From assembly GCF_001942305.1 (NCBI RefSeq), contig NZ_MKKE01000013.1, positions 1-64,000 of the forward strand: a DNA stretch of 64,000 nucleotides, in the 5' to 3' direction. Position numbers and translations under genes: made by a program. Below the pieces are notes generated by a model. That model saw only the letters and a list, made by a program, of their open reading frames with translations. It had not been told where the DNA came from and ran no database searches. Shown piece after piece: positions 39,630-49,111 of this stretch. Positions within the stretch are counted from its first letter, which is position 1; every line of letters begins with the position of its first letter. Origin of the DNA: Saccharomonospora sp. CUA-673 (lineage in GTDB: Bacteria; Actinomycetota; Actinomycetes; Mycobacteriales; Pseudonocardiaceae).

Positions 39630-41131
39630 CAGAGACGGAACGCCGTGCGCGGCTGACGGTCGTGCAGGTCGCGGATCACCGTCGCCGCGTCGTCCTCGCT
39701 GACGACGTGCTCGGCCACGAGGCTCGCCAGGTGCGCGGCGTCCACCCGGCGTGCCGTGTCGTGGCGGGCCGGGATGGAGCAGAACCCGCGCGTGTCGTCG
39801 ATGAAGCCGGCGTTGCGGTAGAAGCCGGCCGTCTCGGTGACCGCGTCCCGGAACCGCTGCATCGCACGCGGCGCGTCGAGGAACCACCACGGTGCGCCGA
39901 GATACACCGACGGGTAGAAACCGGCCAGGGGAGCGAGTTCCCGCGAGAACACGGTCTCGTCGAGCGTGAAGATGACCGTCTGGAACCGCGGGTTCGTGCC
40001 GAAGCGCTCCAGCATCGGCTGCAGCGTCGTGGTGAACTCGGCCTGCAACGGGATGTCGTGTCCGGTGTCGGGACCGAAGCGGCGGAACGTCTCCGGGTGG
40101 TGGCCTCGCCGGACACCCGTGTGCAGCGCCATGACCATGCCGTCCTCACCGGACATGCGCGCCATCTCGCCGAGCAGTTGCCGCGACAACGCGCGCGCGT
40201 CCTCGGGGCCGGCGGCCCCGGACCGGACCCGCTCGAACAGCCGCTGTGCCTCCCCGGCGTCGAGGTACAGCGTGCCCGCGTCGGGTGCACTGTGGTCGGT
40301 GGCGGTGGCGCCGTGCGTGCGGAAGTACTCCCTGCGGTTCTCCAGCGCGCACACGAGCCCGGCGTAGTCGCCGGTGTCGATGCCGCTCGCCTCGGCGAGC
40401 GCGTCCAGCGCCGACGGCCAGCCGGGTTTGGTGGCGTCGAGGTAGCGGTCGGGGCGGAACGTGGGCACCACGCGGCCCGACCACGACGGGTCGTCGGCGA
40501 GGGCGCGGTGGTGCGCGAGGTCGTCGGCGGGGTCGTCGGTGGTCGCCAGCACCTCGATGCCGAACGCCTCGTACAGCGCGCGCGGCCGGAACTCGGGCCT
40601 GCGCAGCCGTTCGGAGAGCTCGTCGAAGAGCTCGTCGGCGGTCTCGGCCGACGGCTGCACCGTCACGCCCAGCACGTCGTGCAACTCGGCCTCGATCCAC
40701 TGCCGCGACGCCGTTCCCAGGAACAGGTGCCAGTGCTCGCAGAAGGCGCGCCACACGGCACGCGGCTCCGCCGGAGCCGCACCGGTGTCCCCGTCGCGCA
40801 GGCCGAGCTCGTTCATGGGCACGCCGTTGGCGTGCAGCAGGCGCGTCACGTAGTGGTCGGGCGTGACCAGCAGCGAGGCCGGGTCGGTGAACGCCTCGTC
40901 GTCGGCGATCAGCTGCGCCTCGACGTGGCCGTGCGGGCTGATCACCGGGAGATCGCGGACGCTCTCGTAGAGCCGGCGCGCGATGTCGCGCTGCGACGGC
41001 TCGGGCGGCAGCAGCCGGTCGGGGTGCGGAGCCAGCGGTACCCGGCCGCCCTGGCCCGGGATGTCGCGGGCGGCGCGGGACGGGCGTTGCGGAGCGGGCG
41101 TGCCGGGATGGTCTGTCGTGCCGCGGTCCAT
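39629..41131 (-). CDS. uxaC: Uronate isomerase
   Basis: The 500-residue amidohydrolase-superfamily enzyme converts D-glucuronate to D-fructuronate (and galacturonate to tagaturonate). It has the family features LPPEPSQRDIARRLYESVRDLPVISPHGHVEA (metal-binding HGH), ALHTGVRRGHHPETFRRFGPDTGHD and PWWFLDAPRAMQRFRDAVTE near the C-terminus. It starts at ATG 41131 with no strong ribosome site. The start lies 30 bases downstream of a palindrome resembling the LacI-family operator at the other end of the locus. uxuB overlaps its end. Confidence 0.93.
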   Translation of the reverse strand: MDRGTTDHPGTPAPQRPSRAARDIPGQGGRVPLAPHPDRLLPPEPSQRDIARRLYESVRDLPVISPHGHVEAQLIADDEAFTDPASLLVTPDHYVTRLLHANGVPMNELGLRDGDTGAAPAEPRAVWRAFCEHWHLFLGTASRQWIEAELHDVLGVTVQPSAETADELFDELSERLRRPEFRPRALYEAFGIEVLATTDDPADDLAHHRALADDPSWSGRVVPTFRPDRYLDATKPGWPSALDALAEASGIDTGDYAGLVCALENRREYFRTHGATATDHSAPDAGTLYLDAGEAQRLFERVRSGAAGPEDARALSRQLLGEMARMSGEDGMVMALHTGVRRGHHPETFRRFGPDTGHDIPLQAEFTTTLQPMLERFGTNPRFQTVIFTLDETVFSRELAPLAGFYPSVYLGAPWWFLDAPRAMQRFRDAVTETAGFYRNAGFIDDTRGFCSIPARHDTARRVDAAHLASLVAEHVVSEDDAATVIRDLHDRQPRTAFRL

Positions 41132-41160
41132 GCGGGCAGCCTCGCTGCCACCGGCGCCGG

Positions 41161-41176
41161 GTGCAACTAGTTGCCG
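41161..41176. promoter_or_regulatory. Candidate operator upstream of uxaC-uxuB
   Basis: GTGCAACTAGTTGCCG contains the perfect 12-bp palindrome GCAACTAGTTGC. It lies 30-45 bases upstream of the uxaC start and overlaps the stop codon of the LacI-family gene. It shares the GCAACT half site with the operator at 42236. The symmetric centre and half-site spacing are those of LacI-family sites. Confidence 0.6.
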
Positions 41177-42186
41177 TCAGTTGTCATGACGGCACGCGCA
41201 GCGGGCGCCGGTGCCGTGGACCCGCGGGTGACGAGGTGTGCGTCGAACACCGCCGAATCGCCTGCCGTGCGGTGCGCGATCTGCGCGTGGAGGGCGTCCA
41301 CGGCGGACCGGCCGAGGCGTTCGGTCGGCCCCGCGATCGTGGTCAGCGCGGGCACGGTCAGGTCGGCGCCGAAGATGTCGTCGCAACCGATGAGGCTGAA
41401 GTCGTCGGGCACGCGGACGCCCGCGGACTGCAACCGTTGCAGTGTGCCGATCGCGACCAGGTCGTTGTAGGCGACGGCCGCGGTGGCGCGCTGCAACATC
41501 AGTGCGTCGGCGGCTTCGTGGCCGCCCTGCCGATTGGGTGTGTAGGGGCCCAGGAAGGTGGCGTCGAGCCCGAGCGTCGCGGACTCCTCGCGGACCGCCT
41601 GCCAGCGGGCACCGTTGATCCACGAGTTGCGCGGACCGGACAGGTACGCGATGCGGCGATGGCCGAGGGCCGCCAGATGGCGGACGGCCTTGCGCATGCC
41701 GCCCGCGGTGTCGACGACCAGGCTGGGAATCCCCTCGATCTCCCGGTTGACGATGGCCAGCGGACGGTGCTGGGCCAGCTGGCGGATGACGTCGTCGGAC
41801 AGCCGGGACGTCGCCAGGATGGCTCCGCTCGTGGTGGCCAGCAGTTGCCGGAGGTTGCTGACCTCGACGCGCGGCGACTCGTCGCTGTCGGTGAGCGCGA
41901 GGGTGTAGTCGCTCGTCAGCGCCTGGGCCTGGGCCGCCTTGATCAGCGGTGCGTAGTACGGGTTGGCGATGTCGGTGACGACCAGGGTCAGCGTCCGCGT
42001 GCGTCCCGGGGCCTCCGCGCGGGCGAGCGGACGGGGGACGTAGCCGACCTCGTCGGCGGCCGCGCGGACCTTCTCCCTGGTGGCGGGATTGACGCGGCTC
42101 GGGTGCGAGAACGTGCGCGACACTGTGGACGCGGCCACGCCGCAGCGGCGGGCCACGTCGTAGATCGTCGGCCTCGCCTCGTCCAC
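41167..42186 (-). CDS. LacI-family regulator of the uronate locus
   Basis: The 339-residue protein has an N-terminal LacI helix-turn-helix (PTIYDVARRCGVAASTVSRTFSHPSRVNPATREKVRAAADEVGYVP) and a periplasmic-binding-like effector domain (VVTDIANPYYAPLIKAAQ, IGCDDIFGADLTVPALTTI). GTG 42186 has GAGGAAA 6 bases upstream. It lies between uxaC (same strand, downstream) and manD (divergent). By position it should repress both wings, with a uronate or pathway intermediate as inducer. Confidence 0.9.
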   Translation of the reverse strand: MDEARPTIYDVARRCGVAASTVSRTFSHPSRVNPATREKVRAAADEVGYVPRPLARAEAPGRTRTLTLVVTDIANPYYAPLIKAAQAQALTSDYTLALTDSDESPRVEVSNLRQLLATTSGAILATSRLSDDVIRQLAQHRPLAIVNREIEGIPSLVVDTAGGMRKAVRHLAALGHRRIAYLSGPRNSWINGARWQAVREESATLGLDATFLGPYTPNRQGGHEAADALMLQRATAAVAYNDLVAIGTLQRLQSAGVRVPDDFSLIGCDDIFGADLTVPALTTIAGPTERLGRSAVDALHAQIAHRTAGDSAVFDAHLVTRGSTAPAPAARAVMTTDGN

Positions 42187-42225
42187 GCGGTTTCCTCCCC
42201 GGTATCGGCGGTCGTGTCCGCCCGA

Positions 42226-42273
42226 TGGCAACAAATGGCAACTGATTGTCAGTCTACGGGGCGGCTCTTACGT
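42226..42273 (+). promoter_or_regulatory. LacI-type operator overlapping the manD promoter
   Basis: TGGCAACTGATTGTCA (42236-42251) is a near-palindrome with arms TGGCAA and TTGTCA around four bases. An extra half site TGGCAA lies at 42226-42231. The right arm coincides with a -35-like TTGTCA (42246-42251); TTACGT at 42268-42273 lies 16 bases downstream as a possible -10. Repressor bound here would block manD transcription. Confidence 0.65.
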
Positions 42274-42360
42274 TGAACCGACCACGAGGCCCCGGCGCTC
42301 GCACGGCTCTTCCGGCAGGCGCGTCGGCGGCTGCTCGTCGTTCGGAGTCAAGGAGGACCA

Positions 42361-43608
42361 GTGCTCATCGAGCGCGCCGACGTGATCGTCACCAGCCCCG
42401 GGCGCAACTTCGTCACGCTGCGGATCACCACCGACGACGGGGTGGTGGGCTACGGCGACGGCACGCTGAACGGGCGGGAGCTGGCCGTCGCCAGCTACCT
42501 CACCGACCACGTGGTGCCGTTGCTGACCGGTCGCGACGCCCACGCCATCGAGGACACCTGGCAATACCTGTACCGCGGCGCCTACTGGCGGCGCGGCCCG
42601 GTGACGATGGCGGCCATCGCGGCCGTCGACACCGCACTGTGGGACATCAAGGCCAAGGTCGCGGGCCTGCCGCTGTATCAGCTGCTCGGTGGGGCCAGCC
42701 GCGAACGGTGCCTGGTCTACGGCCACGCGAGCGGCAAGGACATCCCCGAACTGCTCGACTCGGTGCGCCGGCACCTCGACGAGGGCTTCCGCGCGATCCG
42801 CATCCAGACCGGCGTGCCGGGGCTGGACTCGGTGTACGGCGTGGCCTCCAGCGCGGCCGCGTCGGTCGGCGGTGGCGGCAGCGACGCCCGCTACGACTAC
42901 GAGCCCGCCCGCCGCTCGGCGGTGCCCGCCGAGGAGAGCTGGGACACCCGCGCCTACCTGCGGCACGTGCCTTCGGTGTTCGAGGCCGTGCGCGGCGAGT
43001 TCGGCGAGGACATCGCGCTGCTGCACGACGCCCACCACCGCCTGACGCCGATCCAGGCGGCCAAGCTCGGCAAGTCGCTGGAGCCCTACGACCTGTTCTG
43101 GCTCGAGGACGTCACCCCGGCCGAGAACCAGGAGGCGCTGCGGTGGGTGCGCCACCACACGACGACGCCGCTGGCGATCGGCGAGGTGTTCAACTCCGTG
43201 TGGGACTACCAGCACCTGATCCGCGAACAGCTCATCGACTACGTCCGCTCGCCGATCACGCACGCAGGCGGGATCAGCAGCGTGCGGCGGATTATGGACT
43301 ACGCCGCGATGTACCAGATCAAGTCGGGCATGCACGGTCCGACGGACGTCTCGCCCGTCGGTCTCGCCGCGGCGGTGCACCTCGGCCTGGCGCTGCACAA
43401 CTTCGGCATCCAGGAGTACATGGTCCACAGCGAGCAGACGCGGGAGGTCTTCGGCCCGACGTACGAGTTCGCCCACGGCGGACTGCGGCCGAGCGAGGAA
43501 CCCGGTCTCGGCGTCCGTGTCGACGAAAAGCTCGCGGCGCAGTATCCCTACGAACGGGCCTATCTGCCGGTGAACCGGCTGCTGGACGGAACCGTTCATG
43601 ATTGGTGA
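42361..43608 (+). CDS. manD: D-mannonate dehydratase, enolase superfamily
   Basis: The 415-residue enzyme dehydrates D-mannonate to 2-keto-3-deoxygluconate. Visible ManD features are the metal ligands in LLHDAHHRL (Asp, His), [13 protein letters not shown] (Glu) and PLAIGEVFN (Glu), the catalytic [11 protein letters not shown] segment (His), and the C-terminal VHDW. The barrel-swapping start [22 protein letters not shown] is typical. GTG 42361 has AAGGAGG 4-5 bases upstream, the only strong ribosome site at this end of the locus. It is the first gene of a manD-GH31-TRAP unit and is divergent from the LacI gene. Confidence 0.92.
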   Translation: MLIERADVIVTSPGRNFVTLRITTDDGVVGYGDGTLNGRELAVASYLTDHVVPLLTGRDAHAIEDTWQYLYRGAYWRRGPVTMAAIAAVDTALWDIKAKVAGLPLYQLLGGASRERCLVYGHASGKDIPELLDSVRRHLDEGFRAIRIQTGVPGLDSVYGVASSAAASVGGGGSDARYDYEPARRSAVPAEESWDTRAYLRHVPSVFEAVRGEFGEDIALLHDAHHRLTPIQAAKLGKSLEPYDLFWLEDVTPAENQEALRWVRHHTTTPLAIGEVFNSVWDYQHLIREQLIDYVRSPITHAGGISSVRRIMDYAAMYQIKSGMHGPTDVSPVGLAAAVHLGLALHNFGIQEYMVHSEQTREVFGPTYEFAHGGLRPSEEPGLGVRVDEKLAAQYPYERAYLPVNRLLDGTVHDW

Positions 43609-43676
43609 GGACACGTCGGTGCCCGAGGTGGTCAGGCCCGGCCGGTAAAGCAATTCGCGATCGAGAGAAGTCCCCC

Positions 43677-46196
43677 GTGCGCGTCACATCCCGAGTCGAA
43701 CGAGTGGAACGGACCGGAGAGACGGTCCGGGTCCACACCGACGGTGTCGAGATCCGGCTGACCGTCCTCGCCGACGGCATTCTGCGTATCCGCGCGGGTT
43801 TCGACGGCGACTTCGCCGAGGAGTCGTACACGCTCGCCACCACGGCCTGGCCGGACCGGCTCGACGACGTGCTCGGTGACGAACGCACCCGGGTGGCGCC
43901 CGCGCCGTGCGAGCTCGACGAGCAGGACGACGTCGTCTCGGTGACCGGCGGGGACTTCCGCGTGGAGATCGACAGGGAGCCGTTCCGCATCCGGGTGCTC
44001 GACGACGAGGGGACCGTCCTGCACACCGACGTCGTCGGTCTCGGCTACCGGCAGGACGCGAACGGCCGGCGCATTCACACCAGCGAGATCTCCCGCGACG
44101 ACGCGTTCTACGGATTCGGCGAGACCACGGGACCGCTGAACAAGGCGCAGAAACTCATCACGATGAGCCCGAAGGACGCGCTCGGCTACGACCCGCGGGA
44201 AACGGATCCGCTGTACAAGCACATTCCGTTCTACCTGAAGCTGAATCGGCGGAACCGGAAAGCGGTCGGGTACTTCTACCACAACACCTACGACTGCGAT
44301 TTCGATCTGGGGCGGGAGCGGAGCAACTACTGGCCGCCGCACAGCCGGTACCGCACCGACGGCGGCGACGTCGACCTGTTCCTGATCGCCGGTCCCGGCA
44401 TCCGCGAGGTACTGCGGCGCTACACGGTGCTCACCGGACGTCCGCCGTTGTTGCCGAAGTACGCGCTCGGCTACCTCGCCTCGTCGATGTACTACTCCGA
44501 ATTGGACGCCGACAGCGACAGTGCGATCACCGAGTTCGTCGACATCGCCGGGGAGGAAGGGATCCCGGTCGACGGGTTCCAGCTCTCGTCCGGTTACACC
44601 ACACAGGACACCGAGGCCGGCGCGAAGCGCTGCGTCTTCACGTGGAACGAGCGCAGGTTCTCCGACCCGGAGGGCTTCTTCTCGGCGATGTCCGAACGCG
44701 GCATCACGGTGTCGCCGAACGTCAAACCGGGTGTGCTCGACGTCCATCCGCGGCTGGCCGAGTTCACCGAGGCCGACGTGTTCGTGACCCGCAGCGAGGA
44801 CGCGGTCGCTGTGTCGGGCGAAGGGCCCGCGACCGGGGCGTGGTGGGGCGGCCCCGGCCGGTTCGTGGACTTCACCAAGCCGGCCGCGCGCGAGGCGTGG
44901 CGGCGGTGGCTGACCGAGTCGGTGCTGAGCAAGGGCACGACGTCGGTCTGGAACGACAACTGCGAGTACGACGGCATCATCGACACCGATTCGCGCGTCG
45001 ACTTCGAGGGCGCGGGCGCGACGGTCGGCAGGCTGCGCAACGTCATGTCGAACCTGATGTGCCGGGTCGCGCGCGACGCCGTTACCGACACGGCGCCGGA
45101 TGCCCGGCCCTACATCGTGTGCCGCTCCGGCCACGCCGGCATTCAGCGCTACGCCCAGAGCTGGGCGGGCGACAACTCGACGTCGTGGGAGTCGTTGCGG
45201 CACAACGTCGCCACGATCCTCGGCATGGGGCTGTCGGGTTTCCCGCACCACGGCTGCGACATCGGCGGGTTCCACGGCCCCGCGCCCGAACCGGAACTGC
45301 TGGTGCGCTGGGTGCAGCACGGCGTGTTCCAGCCGCGCTTCTCGATCCACTCGGTCAACGCCGACAACACGGTCACCGAACCGTGGATGTATCCCGCGTA
45401 CACCCACCACGTCCGCGATGCGATCCGGCTGCGGTACCGGCTCTTCCCGTACCTGTACTCGCTGACGGCGCGGGCCGCGGAAACCGGATGGCCGATCATG
45501 GAGCCGCTGATCAGCGCGTTCCAGGACGACCAGGGCGTGGACGAGGTGTCCGAGGAGTTCATGCTCGGCGACTCGCTGCTCGTGGCGAACGTGCTCGAAC
45601 CCGGCGCACGCACGCGCACCGTGCGGCTGCCCGCGGGCGAGGTGTTCTACGACGCCTGGACGCGCCGGCGCTGCGAGGGCGGGCAGGTCGCCGAACTGCC
45701 GGTCGACCTCGGTTCGATCCCGCTGTTCCTGCGCGGCGGCGGAATCGTGCCGGTGGCGGAGAACCCGCTGACGAGCCTCACCCGCGACGAGGTGACGGAC
45801 CTGCGGCTGATCTGCGTTCCCGACCACGACGGCCGGTTCACCCTCTACGAGGACGACGGCCTGACGCGCGCCCACGAACGCGGCGAGTTCCGCGAGACGG
45901 AGATCCGCATGACCGCGGGCACGCACGTCCGGCTGCGGTTGACCCGCCGCGGCGAGTACCGCAGCCCCGTCGAGCGCCTGCTGTTCGACGTCGTGCGCCC
46001 CGGTCGATGCCCGCACCGGGTGCTCGTCGACGGCGAGGAGGTGCCGCAGCAGCTGCACCGCGGCCGGTTCGACGCCGCCGGCGAGGGCTGGCACTACGAC
46101 ATCGACCTCGGCTCGGTGTTGATCAAGACCCCGGACCACGGCGGTGACCGCACCGTCGACATCTCGTTCGAGCCGGTCGACATGATCGGCATGTGA
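43677..46196 (+). CDS. GH31 family alpha-glycosidase
   Basis: The 839-residue cytosolic (no signal peptide) glycosidase has the GH31 nucleophile Asp at about 427 in SVWNDNCEYDG and the acid/base Asp at about 499 in SWAGDNSTSWESL. Flanking elements are YGFGETTGPLNKA, FPHHGCDIGGFHG and QPRFSIHS, with a beta-sandwich C-terminus. GH31 members cleave alpha-glucosides, alpha-xylosides and other alpha-glycosides. In a uronate operon it may release glucuronate or the sugar attached to it. GTG 43677 gives a start near the domain. manD ends 68 bases upstream, and the TRAP binding protein starts 11 bases downstream. Confidence 0.87.
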   Translation: MRVTSRVERVERTGETVRVHTDGVEIRLTVLADGILRIRAGFDGDFAEESYTLATTAWPDRLDDVLGDERTRVAPAPCELDEQDDVVSVTGGDFRVEIDREPFRIRVLDDEGTVLHTDVVGLGYRQDANGRRIHTSEISRDDAFYGFGETTGPLNKAQKLITMSPKDALGYDPRETDPLYKHIPFYLKLNRRNRKAVGYFYHNTYDCDFDLGRERSNYWPPHSRYRTDGGDVDLFLIAGPGIREVLRRYTVLTGRPPLLPKYALGYLASSMYYSELDADSDSAITEFVDIAGEEGIPVDGFQLSSGYTTQDTEAGAKRCVFTWNERRFSDPEGFFSAMSERGITVSPNVKPGVLDVHPRLAEFTEADVFVTRSEDAVAVSGEGPATGAWWGGPGRFVDFTKPAAREAWRRWLTESVLSKGTTSVWNDNCEYDGIIDTDSRVDFEGAGATVGRLRNVMSNLMCRVARDAVTDTAPDARPYIVCRSGHAGIQRYAQSWAGDNSTSWESLRHNVATILGMGLSGFPHHGCDIGGFHGPAPEPELLVRWVQHGVFQPRFSIHSVNADNTVTEPWMYPAYTHHVRDAIRLRYRLFPYLYSLTARAAETGWPIMEPLISAFQDDQGVDEVSEEFMLGDSLLVANVLEPGARTRTVRLPAGEVFYDAWTRRRCEGGQVAELPVDLGSIPLFLRGGGIVPVAENPLTSLTRDEVTDLRLICVPDHDGRFTLYEDDGLTRAHERGEFRETEIRMTAGTHVRLRLTRRGEYRSPVERLLFDVVRPGRCPHRVLVDGEEVPQQLHRGRFDAAGEGWHYDIDLGSVLIKTPDHGGDRTVDISFEPVDMIGM

Positions 46197-46207
46197 GGAA
46201 GGCAGGC

Positions 46208-47232
46208 ATGAGGAACCGACTGATCAGCGGCACTGTCGCCGTGATCCTCGTCGCGGCACTCGGGGCGTGCGCGCCTGCCTCGGGTGCCCGGACGAGCGCC
46301 GAGGCGACACCGGAGAACCCTCTCGTGCTGACCCTGGCGAACAACCTCGGCGACGACCACGTGACCTCGCAGGCACTGGCCGAGTTCGCCGAGGACGTGC
46401 AGGAGCGCAGCGACGGCCGCATCGAGGTGAAGATCTACGGCAACGGCCAGCTGGGCGACGAACCCAACGTGCTCGGCCAGCTCAACCAGGGCATCGTCGA
46501 CATGACGAGGGTCAGCGCACCCGGACTGGCGACCTACGACCCCGGCTATCACACCTTCGGCCTGCCCTACATCTTCGAGGACGAGCGCGAGTTCCACGAC
46601 GTGATGGACTCGCCGGAGATGGCCGAGTACTTCCGGTCGACGGCAGACGACGGATTCGTCGGCCTCACGTACTACAGCTCGGGCGCCCGGTCGTTCTACA
46701 CCCGCAACACGCCGGTACGGGAGCCGGCGGATCTGCGCGGGCTGAAACTGCGGGTGCAGGACATGCGCTCGCAGACCGACTTCGTCGGTGATCTCGGCGC
46801 CGCGCCGGTGGTGATGGCCTTCGGCGACACCTACACCTCGTTGCAGACCGGCTTGATCGACGGCGCGGAGAGCAACGAGACCGTGCTGACCGACAGCGCA
46901 CACGGCGAGGTGTCCAAAGTGTTCTCGATGACCGAGCACACCTGGATTCCCGACGTGCTCGTGATCAGCACCGAGACGTGGGAGCGGCTCGACCCGGCCG
47001 ACGCGCAGCTGCTGTCCGATGCGGCCCGCGACTCCACCGAGAAACAGAAGGAGGCGTGGGCCGAGACGATCGAGCAGTCGATCGCCGACGCGAGGAGATG
47101 GGTGTCGAGTTCGTCGACGACGTCGACACCGACGCCTTCCGCAGGGCCACCGAGCCGGTTGTCGACCGGTACGCCGAGGAGTACCCCGAGGTCGCGGAAC
47201 TCCTGTCCGTCATCGAGTCGGGCAGGAGCTGA
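46208..47232 (+). CDS. TRAP transporter solute-binding lipoprotein, DctP family (one frameshift)
   Basis: The protein of about 341 residues has a lipoprotein signal peptide (lipobox LGAC), then a DctP fold (LTLANNLGDDHVTSQALAEFAEDVQERSDGRIEVKIYGNGQLGDE, RGLKLRVQDM with the ligand-binding Arg, FGDTYTSLQTGLIDGAES). It binds the substrate, probably a uronate or glycosyl-uronate, outside the membrane. ATG 46208 has GAGGAAGG 5 bases upstream. Near 47091 one C is missing (GACGC-GAG); adding it gives SIADAEEMGVEFVDDVDTDAF and the stop at 47232. The span (1025) is one base short. Confidence 0.88.
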
Positions 47233-47240
47233 GGAGCGAT

Positions 47241-47753
47241 ATGACCACGCATGATCGTCTGAATCGGGTGCGGCAGGTGCTCGGCCGCGTGCTGGCCGGG
47301 TTCGCCGGCGGGCTCCTCGTCGTGATGACCGCGCTCGTGCTGTACCAGGTGTTCACCCGGTACGTGCTGGGCGAACCGGCGGCCTTCACCGAGGAACTCG
47401 TCCGGTACGCGCTGATCTGGACGTCCATGATCAGTGCCGCCTACGCCTTCGTGCACCGCAAGCACATGGCGCTGCTGTTCGCGCGCGACCGGCTTCCTGC
47501 GCAGGCGCGGCGCGTGCTGATCATCGGCACGGACGTGCTCGTGCTCGCCTTCGCCGTCGTGGTGCTGATCGTCGGCGGGACGATGCTGGCGCTCAGCGCG
47601 GCCACCAACTACTCGGCGCTGCTGGGCGTCTCCCGCGGCCTGGTCTACACGATCGGCCCGATCGCCGGCGCCGCGATCGTGTTCGCGCAGGTGCTCAACA
47701 TCTGGGAGGACCTCACCGGTGAGGTCCCCGCCGAGACGGAGAGGACAGACTGA
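47241..47753 (+). CDS. TRAP transporter small membrane subunit, DctQ family
   Basis: The 170-residue protein has four transmembrane segments and the DctQ region TEELVRYALIWTSMISAAYAFVHRKHMAL. It pairs with the large subunit encoded next. ATG 47241 has GAGGAGCG 5 bases upstream. It starts 8 bases after the binding-protein gene and its stop overlaps the next start (TGATG). Confidence 0.92.
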   Translation: MTTHDRLNRVRQVLGRVLAGFAGGLLVVMTALVLYQVFTRYVLGEPAAFTEELVRYALIWTSMISAAYAFVHRKHMALLFARDRLPAQARRVLIIGTDVLVLAFAVVVLIVGGTMLALSAATNYSALLGVSRGLVYTIGPIAGAAIVFAQVLNIWEDLTGEVPAETERTD

Positions 47754-49060
47754 TGGGCGCCCTGACCGCCGCCGCCATCCTGTTCGGCGCCTTCTTCCTG
47801 CTGCTGTTCGCCGGCGTGCCGATCTCGGTGTCGCTCGGGGTCGCCGCGATGGTGACCGCGCTGATGTTCCTGCCGGCCGACGATGCCACCTACGTCGTCG
47901 GACAGCAGATGAACGTCGGGATCGAGAGCTTCCCGCTGCTGGCGGTGCCCCTGTTCATCTTCGCGGGCACCATCATGAACACCGGCGGCATCGCCCGCCG
48001 GCTCGTCGACCTCGCCCTCGTCGCGGTGGGACGCGTGCCGGGCGCACTGGCCCACACCAACGTCGTGGCCAACACGCTGTTCGGTTCGCTGTCCGGTTCG
48101 GCCGTCGCGTCGGCCGCCGCCGTCGGCAGTACGTTGCACGACCGCCAGAAGAAAGCCGGCTACGACCCGGCTTTCGGTGCGGCGGTGAACATCGCGTCCG
48201 CGCCGAGCGGATTGCTCATCCCGCCGACGACGGCCGCCATCGTCTACTCGACCGTGGCCGGCGGCGTGTCCGTGTCGGCGTTGTTCATGGCCGGCTACGT
48301 TCCCGGCATCCTCATGGGCATCGTGATCATGGCGATCGCGTACGTGTTCACGCGGCGGCAGGGGTATCCGAAGCTGGGCCGCGTCGGTGCGGCCGAGGCG
48401 GCCCGCGTCTTCCTCCGGGCGTTGCCCGGCCTGCTGCTGATCGTCGTCGTGGTGGGCGGCATCGTGTTCGGCGTGTTCACGGCGACCGAGGGCGCCGGCA
48501 TCGCCGTGCTGTACACGTTGGTGCTGTCGCTGGTCTACCGGAGCATGTCGTGGTCGGCGTTCAAGGACGTTGTCACGCGCACGGTCGTCGCGACCGGTGT
48601 CGTCATGTTCCTCATCGCCGCGTCCGCGGGCATGTCGTGGGTGATGGCCTACACCGGGATTCCCGGTGCGATCACCGACGCGTTGCTGTCGGTGGCCGAC
48701 TCGAGGGTCCTCGTCCTGCTGCTGATGCTCGTGGTGCTGCTGGTCGTGGGCACGTTCATGGACATCACGCCCGCGATCCTCATCTTCACGCCGATCCTGC
48801 TTCCGCTCGCCGAGGAGCTCGGCATGGATCCGGTCCACTTCGGAATGGTGCTGATCCTCGCGATGTGCATCGGCACGATGACGCCGCCGGTCGGGTCGGT
48901 GCTGTTCGTCGGCAGCGGGGTGAGCGGGGTGTCGATCGAGAAGGTCGTGCCGAAGCTGCTGCCGTACTTCGCCGGGCTGGTGCTGCTGTTGCTGGCCGTC
49001 ACGTTCATCCCCGAGCTGTCCCTCGCGCTGCCGGAGATGATGGGCCTGCTCGACGAGTGA
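47753..49060 (+). CDS. TRAP transporter large permease, DctM family
   Basis: The 435-residue protein has about twelve transmembrane segments and DctM signatures (PLFIFAGTIMNTGGIARRLVDLA, NTLFGSLSGSAVASAAAVGS, PSGLLIPPTTAAIVYS, IGTMTPPVGSVLFV). It carries the substrate inward driven by a sodium gradient. It is the last gene of the manD-GH31-TRAP unit. A hairpin follows. Confidence 0.94.
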   Translation: MGALTAAAILFGAFFLLLFAGVPISVSLGVAAMVTALMFLPADDATYVVGQQMNVGIESFPLLAVPLFIFAGTIMNTGGIARRLVDLALVAVGRVPGALAHTNVVANTLFGSLSGSAVASAAAVGSTLHDRQKKAGYDPAFGAAVNIASAPSGLLIPPTTAAIVYSTVAGGVSVSALFMAGYVPGILMGIVIMAIAYVFTRRQGYPKLGRVGAAEAARVFLRALPGLLLIVVVVGGIVFGVFTATEGAGIAVLYTLVLSLVYRSMSWSAFKDVVTRTVVATGVVMFLIAASAGMSWVMAYTGIPGAITDALLSVADSRVLVLLLMLVVLLVVGTFMDITPAILIFTPILLPLAEELGMDPVHFGMVLILAMCIGTMTPPVGSVLFVGSGVSGVSIEKVVPKLLPYFAGLVLLLLAVTFIPELSLALPEMMGLLDE

Positions 49061-49068
49061 CCCCGCCG

Positions 49069-49108
49069 GGTGCGCACCGCCCGCTCAGGAACTGGCGGTG
49101 CGCACCCG
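49069..49108. terminator. Bidirectional terminator between dctM and the AftA-like gene
   Basis: A 14-bp perfect inverted repeat (GGGTGCGCACCGCC at 49069-49082, complement at 49095-49108) fills the 51-base gap between converging genes. Confidence 0.88.
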
Positions 49109-49111
49109 CGC

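Noticed and set aside
38086..49060. A genomic island integrated at the tmRNA 3' end, carrying the uronate genes
   Set aside because: tmRNA genes are common integration sites, but I see no integrase, no repeated tmRNA 3' end at the far side and no change in base composition. The 21-bp repeats are not att-like.
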